Notes: generated by a model from the letters alone, not told the origin. 19,456 bases of DNA from Micavibrio aeruginosavorus (GCA_003241475.1 QFQB01000027.1:1-19456); one strand, 5' to 3'. Shown: positions 1 to 8,651, counted from the first letter of the stretch. Made by a program: numbers and translations.

Positions 1-2
1 AC

Positions 3-386
3 CGAACCGCGCCATTCCTGAAACGCATGTTCGGCGCGGCGGCCAAAGGCGACGGCGAAGACGTGTGCCGTCTTATCATCACGCTTGATCCAACCCTCAC
101 CGATATCAACGCGGATGCGAAAAAGCGTGCGCAACAGGCCCGCGCCTTCATCGACAAGAACAATGCTGATATCGCGGAGCTTTTCACATCGGCGCGGGTG
201 ATTACCTGCGATGGACTGCCGCGGGCGGAAGCCTTCAACCGCTTTTCCAACGATATCGGCGTATGGGTGCGCGAACGCGACAGGGACGCCGCAATGAAAG
301 CCTTCTCCCGCCAGCAATGGGTCTCAGCGGTCGCAACCGGCCACAGACACAAGATCAGCAGTCTTATTCACCGCGAAATAAACTAA
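3..386 (+). CDS. C-terminal part of an unrecognised protein, cut by the window edge
   Basis: The frame is open to the left edge of the window, so the gene probably starts upstream; the first ATG in view, at 27, is therefore not necessarily the start. About 128 residues are visible. The first part is alanine- and charge-rich and looks helical. A segment beginning FGAAAKGDGEDVCRLI faintly recalls the helix-loop pattern of ankyrin-type repeats, but one unit is not enough to assign the family. No catalytic motif, membrane segment or signal sequence is visible. The gene ends in TAA at 384-386 and is followed by an AT-rich gap of about 100 bases before the next gene on the same strand. I do not recognise the protein. 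Confidence refers to its being coding, which the open frame and the ordinary local codon usage support. Confidence 0.6.
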   Translation, partial: RTAPFLKRMFGAAAKGDGEDVCRLIITLDPTLTDINADAKKRAQQARAFIDKNNADIAELFTSARVITCDGLPRAEAFNRFSNDIGVWVRERDRDAAMKAFSRQQWVSAVATGHRHKISSLIHREIN

Positions 387-449
387 ATATCATTTAAAAA
401 CAATATGTTATTTGAAATTTATTGAACCGGCTTGCTCTTTTCCGCTTCA

Positions 450-458
450 TGTTATATT
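450..458 (+). promoter_or_regulatory. Extended -10 promoter for the 488-913 gene
   Basis: TG-T-TATATT forms an extended -10 element (hexamer 453-458, five of six to TATAAT). A possible but closely spaced -35, TTGCTC, lies at 432-437. A start near 465 would give a leader of about 20 bases carrying the AAGAGG ribosome site at 475-480. The 387-487 gap around it is AT-rich and holds nothing else I can name. Confidence 0.4.
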
Positions 459-487
459 GTTTATGTAAATAATTTAAGAGGTTAAAC

Positions 488-913
488 ATGGCATTTTCAC
501 CGGAACCACTGGCCGATCTTAGAACGACTCTTGCCGAGACCATTCGTCATGTCGGATTGACCACGCATTTTCTTTTCGGTTCGCAAGGTGTGAATGCAGG
601 CTTGCACACTATTGCCGATAAAATCGACGGCACAGTGAACGGCGTGGACAAATCTCTTTCTGATCGCTGGCAGAATGCTCTTTTTAAACATGCCGGACTG
701 GAACGTCCCGCTGAAGGCGAACTGGAAATCAGCGCCGAAACTGGAAAGCAACTTGCAGACACTCACAATGACTGGCTGGATGACGCGTCCGTGCATAAGT
801 TAAACGGCCTGACACGCATTGAGGCACAAAAAGCCGTTCTCGATAAAATCGAAGCTCCCAAGCCATCAAGCACGGCTGGTGTTGCTGCCGGGAACTGGCG
901 CCCCAAATTCTAA
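488..913 (+). CDS. Hypothetical protein, 141 residues
   Basis: ATG at 488 follows AAGAGG at 475-480 with a spacer of seven bases, so the start is well supported. The protein is soluble in appearance: mixed helical N-terminal half, a charged middle (about residues 75-115, rich in Glu, Asp and Lys) and a Pro/Ser/Ala-rich tail ending in WRPKF. It has no signal peptide, no membrane segment and no recognisable catalytic motif. It has its own likely promoter at 450-458, so it is probably monocistronic. It converges on anmK with only three bases between the two stop codons. I do not recognise the family and propose no function. Confidence 0.7.
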   Translation: MAFSPEPLADLRTTLAETIRHVGLTTHFLFGSQGVNAGLHTIADKIDGTVNGVDKSLSDRWQNALFKHAGLERPAEGELEISAETGKQLADTHNDWLDDASVHKLNGLTRIEAQKAVLDKIEAPKPSSTAGVAAGNWRPKF

Positions 914-916
914 TCT

Positions 917-2035
917 TTATTTTTTGTGCAATGTCCCGCCGCTCATGGGCGCGGGGCATGCCGTTGTCGTCGGCAGGCTGATGGGCAGGCCTAATAAACT
1001 TCTTACCGCGAGATAGGCAAAACATTCTGCCTCGGTCGCATCGCCGTTCCAGCCCAGATCATCGACGTTTTCCATCGCGCCGCCAAGCATACCATCCAAC
1101 CGCGCCATCAATGCCTTGTTGTGGCGCCCGCCGCCGCAGGCGTACCAGCTGTTGGGCTTTTGCGGCAGATGATCCAGCGATTGCACAATCGCTTGCGCTG
1201 TGAATTGCAGCAAGGTTGCCGCGCCATCTTCCACGCTGATCTCCCCCATGCCCTGCGCCATGCGGCCAAGGTCGGCGATATCCCATTCATCACGGTCGAG
1301 CGATTTGGGCGGACGGCGCGTGAAATACGGATGACGCAACCAGTCTTGCAAAAAGACGGGAACAACATTTCCTGCCGCCGCCAGCGCGCCATCCTTGTCA
1401 TACGGCTCGCCCGTTTTCGATTTCACCCAGTCATCCATCAGCGCATTGCCGGGGCCGGTATCAAAGGCAAGAATGTCGTCTTCGCCTTCGCCGATGTAGG
1501 TCACGTTCGCCACGCCGCCGATATTGAGCACGGCAACGGGCAAGGCAATCCCCGCTCCGCGAATGCGCGCGGCATGATAGAGCGGCGCCAGCGGCGCGCC
1601 CTCGCCGCCCGCTTTTACATCCGCGCTGCGGAAATCATCGATCACATCTATACCCAATTCCCGCGCCATGCGGTCGCCATCGCCGATCTGTACCGTCATG
1701 CGCTCCAGCGGTGCGTGATAGATGGTCTGGCCGTGGAATCCGATCACATCGATCTGGCGGGCGGATTTTCCGCTTTCATGCAACAGGGCCTGCACCGCTT
1801 CGATATGCTTGAAGGTGATGAGCTTTTCCGCCGTCAGCACTTTGGGATCGCGGCGGTTCTTGATGCCGAAACAGGCGCGGATCTCTTCGCGGGCCTTGGG
1901 CTGGTACGGCATGGTAACAAATTCCAGCGGGCGGACGAAGCTCTTGCCGTCCGTTTCGATCAAGGCGCAATCCACCCCGTCCAGCGAGGTGCCGGACATC
2001 AGCCCGATTGCGGTATAGACTTTGCCGTTTTCCAT
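917..2035 (-). CDS. anmK: Anhydro-N-acetylmuramic acid kinase
   Basis: AnmK phosphorylates and opens 1,6-anhydro-MurNAc released during cell-wall turnover, giving MurNAc-6-phosphate in the cytoplasmic peptidoglycan recycling pathway. The 372-residue product has the usual family length. Family motifs run in order: the phosphate-binding GLMSGTSLDGVD (about residues 11-22), GFHGQTIYHAP, DFRSADVKAGGEGAPLAP containing the catalytic-region Asp, VLNIGGVANVTYIG, AFDTGPGNALMDDW, CGGGRHNKALMARL and GWNGDATEAECFAYLAVRSL near the C-terminus. The ATG at 2033-2035 directly precedes the conserved N-terminus. It diverges from tyrS with 15 bases between the two start codons, so any anmK promoter must lie inside tyrS. 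This anmK/tyrS pairing is, to my knowledge, common in alphaproteobacteria. Identification is near certain. Confidence 0.97.
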   Translation of the reverse strand: MENGKVYTAIGLMSGTSLDGVDCALIETDGKSFVRPLEFVTMPYQPKAREEIRACFGIKNRRDPKVLTAEKLITFKHIEAVQALLHESGKSARQIDVIGFHGQTIYHAPLERMTVQIGDGDRMARELGIDVIDDFRSADVKAGGEGAPLAPLYHAARIRGAGIALPVAVLNIGGVANVTYIGEGEDDILAFDTGPGNALMDDWVKSKTGEPYDKDGALAAAGNVVPVFLQDWLRHPYFTRRPPKSLDRDEWDIADLGRMAQGMGEISVEDGAATLLQFTAQAIVQSLDHLPQKPNSWYACGGGRHNKALMARLDGMLGGAMENVDDLGWNGDATEAECFAYLAVRSLLGLPISLPTTTACPAPMSGGTLHKK

Positions 2036-2044
2036 GGTTATAAC
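2016..2044 (+). promoter_or_regulatory. Likely tyrS promoter inside the anmK start region
   Basis: TAGACT (2016-2021, four of six to TTGACA), a 17-base spacer and TATAAC (2039-2044, five of six to TATAAT). Six bases separate the -10 from the tyrS ATG at 2051, so transcription would begin at or next to the A of the start codon. The -10 sits in the perfect 10-base palindrome GGTTATAACC (2036-2045). Confidence 0.45.
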
Positions 2045-2050
2045 CTTGTT

Positions 2051-3349
2051 ATGACATACAAATCCGAATTCCTGAATATCCTATCCGAACGCGGCTTCCT
2101 TCACCAGTGTAGTGATTACGAAGCGCTCGATGCAAAACTGATGTCCGGCGTGCAATCGGCCTATATCGGCTTTGACGCTACGGCCAGATCTTTGCACATC
2201 GGTAACCTGACAGGCATCATGATGCTCAAATGGTTTCAGGAATGCGGCCACAAACCCATCACGCTGATGGGCGGTGGAACATCGAAAGTGGGCGATCCTT
2301 CGTTCAAAAGCGAAACCCGTAAAATGCTCACGGATGAGGATATCAACGACAACATCGAAAATATCCGCGCGACCTGTTTCAAACAATTCCTGAACTACGG
2401 CGATGGCAAAACCGATGCGAAGATGGTCAACAACGACGACTGGCTTTCTTCGCTGCATTACCTCTCTTTCCTGCGCGATTACGGACGTTATTTCAGCGTC
2501 AATAAAATGGTCTCTTACGAATTTATCCGCTCACGTTTTGAAAACGAAAGCTTCGTCTCCCTACTTGAATTCAACTACATGGTGATGCAGGGATACGACT
2601 TTTTGGAACTGCATCGCCGCGAAGGCACGATCCTGCAAATGGGCGGCTCGGACCAATGGGGCAACATCATCAACGGTGTCGATCTCGCGCACAAATCGGA
2701 CAAGGTTCAGCTTTACGCGCTCACCGCGCCGCTACTATTGAACAGCGCAGGCGAGAAGATGGGCAAGACTGTCGGCGGCGCCGTCTGGCTCAACAAAAAC
2801 ATGCTCTCGGCCTATGACTACTGGCAATATTTCCGCAACGTCGATGATGCCGATGTCGGCAATCTTCTGGCGCGTTTCACCATGCTGCCGATGGATGAAG
2901 TCAAACGCCTCTCATCGCTGCAAGGATCGGAAATCAACGAAGCCAAGAAAATCCTCGCCCATCACGCGACCATGCTTTGCCATGGCGAACAAGCGGCACT
3001 CGATGCTGCCGCCACCGCGCAAAAAGTGTTCGAACAAGGCGGTATCGGCGGAGACCTCCCCGCCTTCACTGCGTTTGCAACCAATGGCGATACCAAAATC
3101 CCGTTGGTCGATGTGTTCGTCGGCACGAAGCTTTCCAGTTCCAAAGGCGAAGCCCGCCGTTTAATCGAGGGCGGCGGTGCGCGTTTCAACGACGAGCCTG
3201 TCGGCGATGTTACGGCCAGCCTTCTGGCCAAAGATTGGGCAGGCAAAGGCCCGCAAAAAGTCTCTTCAGGCAAGAAAAAGCACGCCATGCTAGAGATCGC
3301 CGTTGACGCCGCGAAAGCTGACGGAGGCTTTGCCATCCATCCCGCCTAA
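2051..3349 (+). CDS. tyrS: Tyrosyl-tRNA synthetase
   Basis: Class I synthetase that activates tyrosine with ATP and charges tRNA-Tyr. The 432 residues show the ATP-binding HIGN at 49-52 within FDATARSLHIGNL, the tyrosine/tRNA pocket region around GGSDQWGNI, the KMSKS-type loop KMGKT at 236-240, and a C-terminal S4-like RNA-binding segment (about residues 355-430, including SSSKGEARRLIEGGGARFND). The open frame runs back another 310 codons opposite anmK, but those codons show no synthetase sequence. The ATG at 2051 is chosen because the family N-terminus begins there. No Shine-Dalgarno is visible before it; the upstream bases instead hold a -10-like element, suggesting a leaderless message. 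The MscS-type gene follows after 14 bases. Confidence 0.97.
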   Translation: MTYKSEFLNILSERGFLHQCSDYEALDAKLMSGVQSAYIGFDATARSLHIGNLTGIMMLKWFQECGHKPITLMGGGTSKVGDPSFKSETRKMLTDEDINDNIENIRATCFKQFLNYGDGKTDAKMVNNDDWLSSLHYLSFLRDYGRYFSVNKMVSYEFIRSRFENESFVSLLEFNYMVMQGYDFLELHRREGTILQMGGSDQWGNIINGVDLAHKSDKVQLYALTAPLLLNSAGEKMGKTVGGAVWLNKNMLSAYDYWQYFRNVDDADVGNLLARFTMLPMDEVKRLSSLQGSEINEAKKILAHHATMLCHGEQAALDAAATAQKVFEQGGIGGDLPAFTAFATNGDTKIPLVDVFVGTKLSSSKGEARRLIEGGGARFNDEPVGDVTASLLAKDWAGKGPQKVSSGKKKHAMLEIAVDAAKADGGFAIHPA

Positions 3350-3363
3350 CCAAAGGATATTTT

Positions 3364-4662
3364 ATGAGCGCCGCCCAGACCTTGCAAACTTACCAGACGA
3401 TAGTCTGGGACTGGCTTTTAGAAAACATCCTGACCTTCGACATGGCTCTGGAAGCCGTGGTCGTCGCCTCTTCGCTGGTAACGGCGTTTGGCTTAAGCAC
3501 AGCCCTGCGCCCGCGTATGATGACAGCGCTTTCTCAAGCCAAACTTCCACCCAAGAGCAAGCTCTTCGTCGCCAAGCTCGGCAATCTGCTCTTGCCATTC
3601 TCCGCCGCCGTCATTCTTTTTATCGCCGACCAGATTTCGACCGCGCTCGGCTATGATGCAGGCCTTTGCCGTATCATCGTCAAATTGCTGATGGCGTGGA
3701 TATTCATCCGCCTTGTCACGCAAATAATATCCAACAATTTTGTTCGCAATGCTTTTGCTATCGTCATCTGGATCATCGCTGCGCTATCCATCTTCGGCGT
3801 TCTGGAACAAGTCAGCGCTACGCTCGGCGAAGCAGGCCTCACATTGGGAAAATTCCAGATTACAGCACTCGGCATTATAAAAGGCGTGCTGGCGCTCGGT
3901 GCCATGCTGTATGGATCGCTGGCGCTTGCGGCTATTGTCGACACATGGCTCTTGAAGACAGCACTCAACCCTGCCAGCCGTGTTCTGATCGGAAAAATTA
4001 CGCGTATTTTCCTCATCGCCATGGCTCTTTTGATTGCCATTACCACTGCAGGGATTGATCTTTCAGTGCTCGCCGTTTTCTCTGGCGCCCTAGGGCTTGG
4101 TCTGGGTTTTGGTTTGCAACGTGGGTTTTCAAATATGTTTTCCGGTCTCATGCTTCTCATGGATCAATCCATCAAGCCGGGCGACGTTATCGAGATCACC
4201 GATCCGACGGGTGGACAAACAACCTTCGGCTGGGTTACGCATATGGGCGGACGTCACACCGAAATCATTACACGCGACAACAAATCATACCTCATTCCCA
4301 ATGAACAACTGATCACGCAACAGGTTGTGAACTGGAGCCACGGCAACACGTTGGTGCGCCTCATGGTGTCCTTTCGCGTTCACTACAACAGCGATCCGCA
4401 CGCCGTAAAACGTATTTCCACCGATGCCGTGACAAAAGTAGAGCGTGTCGAAGAAGATCCTAAACCCATGTGCCATGTCGTCGATTTCGGCGACAATGGC
4501 ATTGAATTTTCGTTACGGTTCTGGATACGCGATGCCGAAAAAGGCGTAACCAACATCAAGGGTGATGTCTTGCTGGCGTTATGGGATGCTTTCAAGGAAC
4601 ATGGCATTCAAATCCCCTACCCGCACCGCGAAGTTTTTGTACACGAAAAAAAGGAAGCCTAG
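3364..4662 (+). CDS. MscS-family mechanosensitive channel
   Basis: Inner-membrane channel that opens under membrane tension to release solutes on hypo-osmotic shock. The 432-residue protein has several N-terminal hydrophobic helices (about residues 20-45, 75-95, 108-125, 130-150, 175-200, 215-235). These lead into the pore-lining, glycine/alanine-rich helix ending in GALGLGLGFGLQRGFSNMFSG and the following SIKPGDVIEI that opens the cytoplasmic beta domain. The C-terminal vestibule contains HTEIITRDNKSYLIPNEQL. It is longer than E. coli MscS (286 residues) because of extra N-terminal helices, as in many MscS-like paralogues. A good AAAGGA ribosome site precedes the ATG, and the 14-base gap after tyrS suggests cotranscription. 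Its TAG stop shares the palindrome CTAG with the stop of the gene converging on it. Confidence 0.93.
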   Translation: MSAAQTLQTYQTIVWDWLLENILTFDMALEAVVVASSLVTAFGLSTALRPRMMTALSQAKLPPKSKLFVAKLGNLLLPFSAAVILFIADQISTALGYDAGLCRIIVKLLMAWIFIRLVTQIISNNFVRNAFAIVIWIIAALSIFGVLEQVSATLGEAGLTLGKFQITALGIIKGVLALGAMLYGSLALAAIVDTWLLKTALNPASRVLIGKITRIFLIAMALLIAITTAGIDLSVLAVFSGALGLGLGFGLQRGFSNMFSGLMLLMDQSIKPGDVIEITDPTGGQTTFGWVTHMGGRHTEIITRDNKSYLIPNEQLITQQVVNWSHGNTLVRLMVSFRVHYNSDPHAVKRISTDAVTKVERVEEDPKPMCHVVDFGDNGIEFSLRFWIRDAEKGVTNIKGDVLLALWDAFKEHGIQIPYPHREVFVHEKKEA

Positions 4663-4675
4663 TTCGTTTTAGGCT
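4656..4675. repeat. Small inverted repeat across the convergent stop codons
   Basis: AGCCTA (4656-4661) is repeated inverted as TAGGCT (4670-4675) with an eight-base loop, covering the overlapping TAG stops of the MscS-type and AsmA-like genes. The stem is short and no clear T-tract follows on either strand, so a terminator role is only possible. Confidence 0.25.
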
Positions 4676-7600
4676 GGGCTGTTTTGGATGCCAGGCTCTT
4701 CGGCGTTACCGTTCTGCTTTTGACGCTGTTCGATGATGTTTTTGCAGGCGCTACCGGTTCTGCAGGTTTGATTTCCGCATCATCCGGGATTTTGCTTTCG
4801 TATCCGCCTTCAAACAGCAGGCGGCGCAAGAATCCGGGGGCCAGAACGGAAAGCGGGTTGACCATCACGCTTGGATCGCTACTCGGGCCTTTCATCGTAT
4901 AGGTTGCCGCAATCAATCCCGTGCTACCGCCCAGAATATTGCCGAGCAATGGTATCTTGGCGATCAAACCGTTGATCTCCGTCATGGGGATAATCGTGCC
5001 CGATACGTCGGTGGTCTTTTTGCCGCGGTCGATCACGCCTTCAAACGTCAGGCCGATGCTCGATCCCGACGTCTTGCCGTCCTTGATGATAAGAAGATTG
5101 CCCGCAGGGCGGAAGCGCCATTCGTAATTGGATTCCAGCTTGGAGAAAACCAGCCCTTCGTTGGAGAGTAGATTTCCTACGCCGGACAGGCTCATCAGGC
5201 TCAAAAGGCTGGCCAGCGCAGGCGCTTTGACCACGCGGAAATTTTCCATGCGCATCGCGCCGTACAAATCGCCGCGCAGATCGCCGCCCTTCGGCTCTCC
5301 GTAAATAAGCAAAGTTCCGCCATGGATATTCTCATATAAGCCGAAGCTGTAGAGGAAAGCCCCCGCATTGTCCGTTTGCAGGCGGAACGTGCGCTTTCCC
5401 TGCGCATCCGGCTTGAACCGGACAAGTAGCTTTCCCTCCTTGCCGACAATGCCGTCCATCTCCAGGCGCGTGACATCGCCATCCGTGTCCATCTCCATAT
5501 AGGTCTTGGTCTTTTTGATTTCCTGCCCGTGCGCCGCCAGCATCGTATCGGCATTCAGCGTGATATTCATGGCCTGTTGTTTTTCTTTCGGCGCTTGCGC
5601 TTCCACGCCAATGTCCGAGCTTTCCGTTTCCTGCAGGAACGGATTGAGATCGAACACCGCGCCGCTGGCGTTGACCTTCATGACGTTGTTTTTATCGACA
5701 TCGAACGTCACCTTTACCTTGGTCTTGCCGATCGTCGCGTTGGGTAGCGTGCCGCTGGAAAGGTCGGCGCTTTTGCCGTTCATCGGCGCGAATTTCAAAT
5801 TCGCGTTGCTGACCGATATATCTTTGCCGGTGAGCGTAATATCGGTCAAATCCTTCAGGACGTTGTTCTTGAGCGACGCATTGGCCGTAATCATCGCGGG
5901 AACGCCCACGAGCTTTTCGAATTTGAACGGGTCGATATAGATTCGCGATGACGCAAGATCGCCCTTGATCTGAATGGCCTGTGTGCCGTCTCCCTTGTCG
6001 GTGTAATGCACGTAAACGGGCATCGTGCCGCTGATGTAATCATCCAGATTGACGCCGAAATGATTGCGCAATTCCTTGTCCGCGCCGATGGTCGCGCCCA
6101 CGCGCATCGAATACGGGTTGCCCTTGCTTTCAAAATACTGGTGCCAGTCGAGCACGACATCGCGGCCCGCCAATTGCGCATTGCCCTTGATGGTAAAGCC
6201 GCCCGGACTTGTTTTCAGGTTCAAGGGACCGCCGGACAATGTAAGACCTTCGACAATCTCGGGCAGGTTCAATTCCGTCAGCGTGCCTTCGAGGCCGACA
6301 TTCACCTCGTCCTTGGGAACGTCCTTGACCGTCGGCAGGCCGATGTCCACGCTCGCGTCGATAATGCCCTTCACTTTGGTGGGGTCGATGCCGATTTCCG
6401 CCTCGCCCATATTGATAGGCTCCGCCGCGATATATTCCAGCGCGGTGGCGACAGGCCCTTTGGCTTTGAGCTTGACGGTGACGTAGCCGGCGGCGGCCTT
6501 CATCAGATCGGTGACCTTGACCTCGATATCGCGGCCTTCGATGTTGCCGACCATGCCGTGCTCGGCCTTGATCTCCAGCACTTCGGCGGCGAGATCGAGC
6601 GACCCGGTCCCCTTGCCTTCCGTGACAGGCATTAATGTGGAATTATATTGCACCGTCGCATCGTCGAACGCGAAATCCAGTTTTAATTCCGGCGTAGTGA
6701 AATTCCATGTCTCGCGTTGTGCTTCCGCGTCCATCGCCTTTTCACCGGCCAGCGTCATATTCAGCGCGATATTGCTGAAATTGCCTTTTTGGATGTCGTG
6801 GCCGATCCAGATATAGGCATCGCCGCCGTGTTCGGATTTCGGGAACAAAGCGCGCACCTGTTCCAGTGTCGCAGCGCCCACTTCCACCTTGATCGGCAGG
6901 TTCAGACTTTTGTCGAGAGCCTTGCCAGATCCGCCGCCCTTGAATCCGATGCCGCCGATCTCGCCGGATAGATTGGTCAGCGCCAGCGTGTCCGCATTGG
7001 CGTCATAGGCGAATTGCGTATGGATGTTCTTCAATGTCACAGGCGTATCGAATTCTTCGGGCACGTTTATGACGCCTTCGGGAATGTCGGCGCGGAATCC
7101 CACGTAGGACGGCACCATGTTTGTGTCCATGGCCGCTTCGAAATCGCCGCTCGCGTACAAATCCTGTCCGCCCAGCATTTCGGGGACGGGCATGAATTTG
7201 GAAATCATGGCGGGGTTGATATTGACAAAATGCGCGGCGGTGCGGAAATCATCTTCTTTTTTGCGGTAGACCATATCGATTTTAACCGATGCCGCGCGGT
7301 CCCGTCCGCCCGGAAGATCGACGTTCAAGTACGCCGCCACGCCACGTCTTCCTTCGGCGATCGCGAAATCAAGGTTGGTGAGATACCACGAGACGTTCGT
7401 GCCGTAATCGCGGATGGCGAGGCTGGCGTCCTGAATCACGAACTCGTCCAGACGGGAAATAAAGCTCCCGCGCTTGTGCGTGGCCATATCCTTGAAAATT
7501 TTTGCGATGTCCTGCGCAGGATTGGGCGTGGGTTTTTCAACATCCGGCAAGGGCTTGGATTTTTCGTCGGTCTTGTCCTTGATAAGGAGATTGAGCGTAC

Positions 7601-8015
7601 CGTCCTTGGCGCGCACCAGCTCCAGCGTCGGCGATTTGATGATCACGCTGACGGGGCGGATATAGCCGATCAAAAGCGCGCGGCGCGACAGACCGATGGA
7701 GGCTTTTTCGATGGTGAGGGAATCCGCCTCCTCGCCGCCTTTGCGCACTTTCAGATTGTCGAGGTCGAGCAGGAACGGTCCTTGCAAATCCGGCCACGAG
7801 AAAACGATATTGTCGAACTGGACCGAAAGCTGTTCGTCCTTGTCGCTGAGCGCGCTCGCCACATAGTCGCGCGCCCAGGCGATGCTCATCGGCCCCTGAC
7901 TGACCTTCCATAAAAACACGCCGACGCAAATGCCGAACACCAGCGCGAGCGCGGCGGCGATTTCGAACGTAATGACCAAGGTGCGGTGGCTGATTTTTAG
8001 TAAGGGCTTGAACAC
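4659..8015 (-). CDS. AsmA-like (DUF3971-type) envelope protein, 1118 residues
   Basis: Very long protein with one N-terminal membrane anchor (about residues 13-37, hydrophobic run around ITFEIAAALALVFGICVGVF) followed by about 1000 residues of repeating short beta-strand sequence, as in AsmA, YhdP and TamB-type proteins that bridge the periplasm and are linked to phospholipid transport and outer-membrane integrity. The C-terminal stretch with AATYTMKGPSSDPSVMVNPL and VLAPGFLRRLLFEG is typical of the AsmA-like C-terminal region. A Ser/Thr/Lys/Pro-rich tail of about 40 residues ends the protein. The frame can be extended to a TTG at 8105, but I prefer the GTG at 8013-8015: AGGA lies eight bases before it, and a good minus-strand promoter (8044-8072) would start transcription near 8037, downstream of the TTG. 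The gene diverges from bcp. Confidence 0.88.
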   Translation of the reverse strand: MFKPLLKISHRTLVITFEIAAALALVFGICVGVFLWKVSQGPMSIAWARDYVASALSDKDEQLSVQFDNIVFSWPDLQGPFLLDLDNLKVRKGGEEADSLTIEKASIGLSRRALLIGYIRPVSVIIKSPTLELVRAKDGTLNLLIKDKTDEKSKPLPDVEKPTPNPAQDIAKIFKDMATHKRGSFISRLDEFVIQDASLAIRDYGTNVSWYLTNLDFAIAEGRRGVAAYLNVDLPGGRDRAASVKIDMVYRKKEDDFRTAAHFVNINPAMISKFMPVPEMLGGQDLYASGDFEAAMDTNMVPSYVGFRADIPEGVINVPEEFDTPVTLKNIHTQFAYDANADTLALTNLSGEIGGIGFKGGGSGKALDKSLNLPIKVEVGAATLEQVRALFPKSEHGGDAYIWIGHDIQKGNFSNIALNMTLAGEKAMDAEAQRETWNFTTPELKLDFAFDDATVQYNSTLMPVTEGKGTGSLDLAAEVLEIKAEHGMVGNIEGRDIEVKVTDLMKAAAGYVTVKLKAKGPVATALEYIAAEPINMGEAEIGIDPTKVKGIIDASVDIGLPTVKDVPKDEVNVGLEGTLTELNLPEIVEGLTLSGGPLNLKTSPGGFTIKGNAQLAGRDVVLDWHQYFESKGNPYSMRVGATIGADKELRNHFGVNLDDYISGTMPVYVHYTDKGDGTQAIQIKGDLASSRIYIDPFKFEKLVGVPAMITANASLKNNVLKDLTDITLTGKDISVSNANLKFAPMNGKSADLSSGTLPNATIGKTKVKVTFDVDKNNVMKVNASGAVFDLNPFLQETESSDIGVEAQAPKEKQQAMNITLNADTMLAAHGQEIKKTKTYMEMDTDGDVTRLEMDGIVGKEGKLLVRFKPDAQGKRTFRLQTDNAGAFLYSFGLYENIHGGTLLIYGEPKGGDLRGDLYGAMRMENFRVVKAPALASLLSLMSLSGVGNLLSNEGLVFSKLESNYEWRFRPAGNLLIIKDGKTSGSSIGLTFEGVIDRGKKTTDVSGTIIPMTEINGLIAKIPLLGNILGGSTGLIAATYTMKGPSSDPSVMVNPLSVLAPGFLRRLLFEGGYESKIPDDAEIKPAEPVAPAKTSSNSVKSRTVTPKSLASKTAQPKTN

Positions 8016-8043
8016 CGAAAAAATCCTGTAGCTGTCATCTGGC

Positions 8044-8072
8044 ACAATAGAATAAAACGGCCCCTTTGTCAG
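8044..8072 (-). promoter_or_regulatory. Promoter of the AsmA-like gene
   Basis: On the minus strand CTGACA (8067-8072, five of six to the -35 consensus) is separated by exactly 17 bases from TATTGT (8044-8049, four of six to the -10). Transcription would start about 8037, giving a leader of about 22 bases with AGGA before the GTG at 8015. The remaining 8073-8139 bases upstream of bcp are AT-rich, with a CATAAT at 8116-8121 that could be a bcp -10 but has no convincing -35. Confidence 0.55.
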
Positions 8073-8139
8073 GATACTATATTGACTTTTTGCGCATAAA
8101 ATCAAAGTAATAGAGCATAATTATAAAACGGAGATACAA

Positions 8140-8619
8140 ATGACCACGCTCACCGAAGGTTCCAAAGCGCCCGAAATCGACCTGCCGACAGACAACAACG
8201 GCCGCTTCAAACTGTCCGACAAGAAAGGCGAAAAGGTCCTTGTTTATTTTTACCCCAAGGATGATACGTCCGGCTGCACGGCGGAATCCTGCTCTTTTTC
8301 CGAAAATATAAAGTCCTTTGAAAAACTGGGCGTGGCCATCGTCGGCATCTCCAAATGCAGCGTCAAAAAGCACGACAAGTTCAAGGCCAAGTACGATCTG
8401 CAATTCCCGCTGGCTTCCGATGAAGAAGGCGATGTCTGCGAGCGCTACGGCGTGTGGGCTGAAAAAAGCATGTACGGGCGCAAATATATGGGCATCGAGC
8501 GTTCGACCTTTTTGATCGACGAAAACGGCAGGATCGAGAAGATCTGGAGCAAGGTCAAAGTCCCCGGCCACACGGAGGACATTCTTTCCGTTCTCAAGGG
8601 ATCGAAAAAAGCCGCTTGA
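8140..8619 (+). CDS. bcp: Thiol peroxidase / peroxiredoxin of the Bcp (PrxQ) family
   Basis: Thioredoxin-dependent peroxidase that reduces hydrogen peroxide and organic hydroperoxides in the cytoplasm. The 159-residue length is normal for the family. The active-site motif PKDDTSGCTAESCSF carries the peroxidatic Cys46 and, five residues on, the resolving Cys51 of the two-Cys Bcp subtype; the upstream VLVYFYP strand and the later ERSTFLIDENGRI strand-turn complete the thioredoxin fold. GGAG lies upstream of the ATG at a plausible distance. The gene diverges from the AsmA-like gene. Its last codons and TGA overlap the -35 of a strong promoter that reads into the toxin island. Identification is firm. 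Confidence 0.96.
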   Translation: MTTLTEGSKAPEIDLPTDNNGRFKLSDKKGEKVLVYFYPKDDTSGCTAESCSFSENIKSFEKLGVAIVGISKCSVKKHDKFKAKYDLQFPLASDEEGDVCERYGVWAEKSMYGRKYMGIERSTFLIDENGRIEKIWSKVKVPGHTEDILSVLKGSKKAA

Positions 8620-8645
8620 CAATTCCGCCAAAATAGACTTATATT
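8616..8645 (+). promoter_or_regulatory. Strong sigma70-type promoter overlapping the bcp stop
   Basis: Perfect TTGACA (8616-8621) containing the bcp TGA stop, an 18-base spacer, and TATATT (8640-8645, five of six to TATAAT). Transcription would start about 8652, only a few bases before the terminator hairpin at 8660 and about 90 bases before the toxin GTG. Confidence 0.65.
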
Positions 8646-8651
8646 CCTAAC

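Noticed and set aside
1121..2050. In-frame upstream extension of tyrS giving a 742-residue open frame
   Set aside because: It is the antisense of anmK, rich in Arg, His and Ala, with no synthetase similarity; the tyrS family N-terminus begins at 2051.
6006..7913. Long plus-strand open frames opposite the AsmA-like gene (209 and 299 codons)
   Set aside because: They are antisense frames of a GC-rich gene with no ribosome site or motif; the minus-strand frame has a membrane anchor and family C-terminus.
8016..8105. Longer start (TTG 8105) for the AsmA-like gene
   Set aside because: The extra 30 residues have no signal or anchor features, and a promoter at 8044-8072 would start transcription downstream of that codon; GTG 8015 has a good ribosome site.
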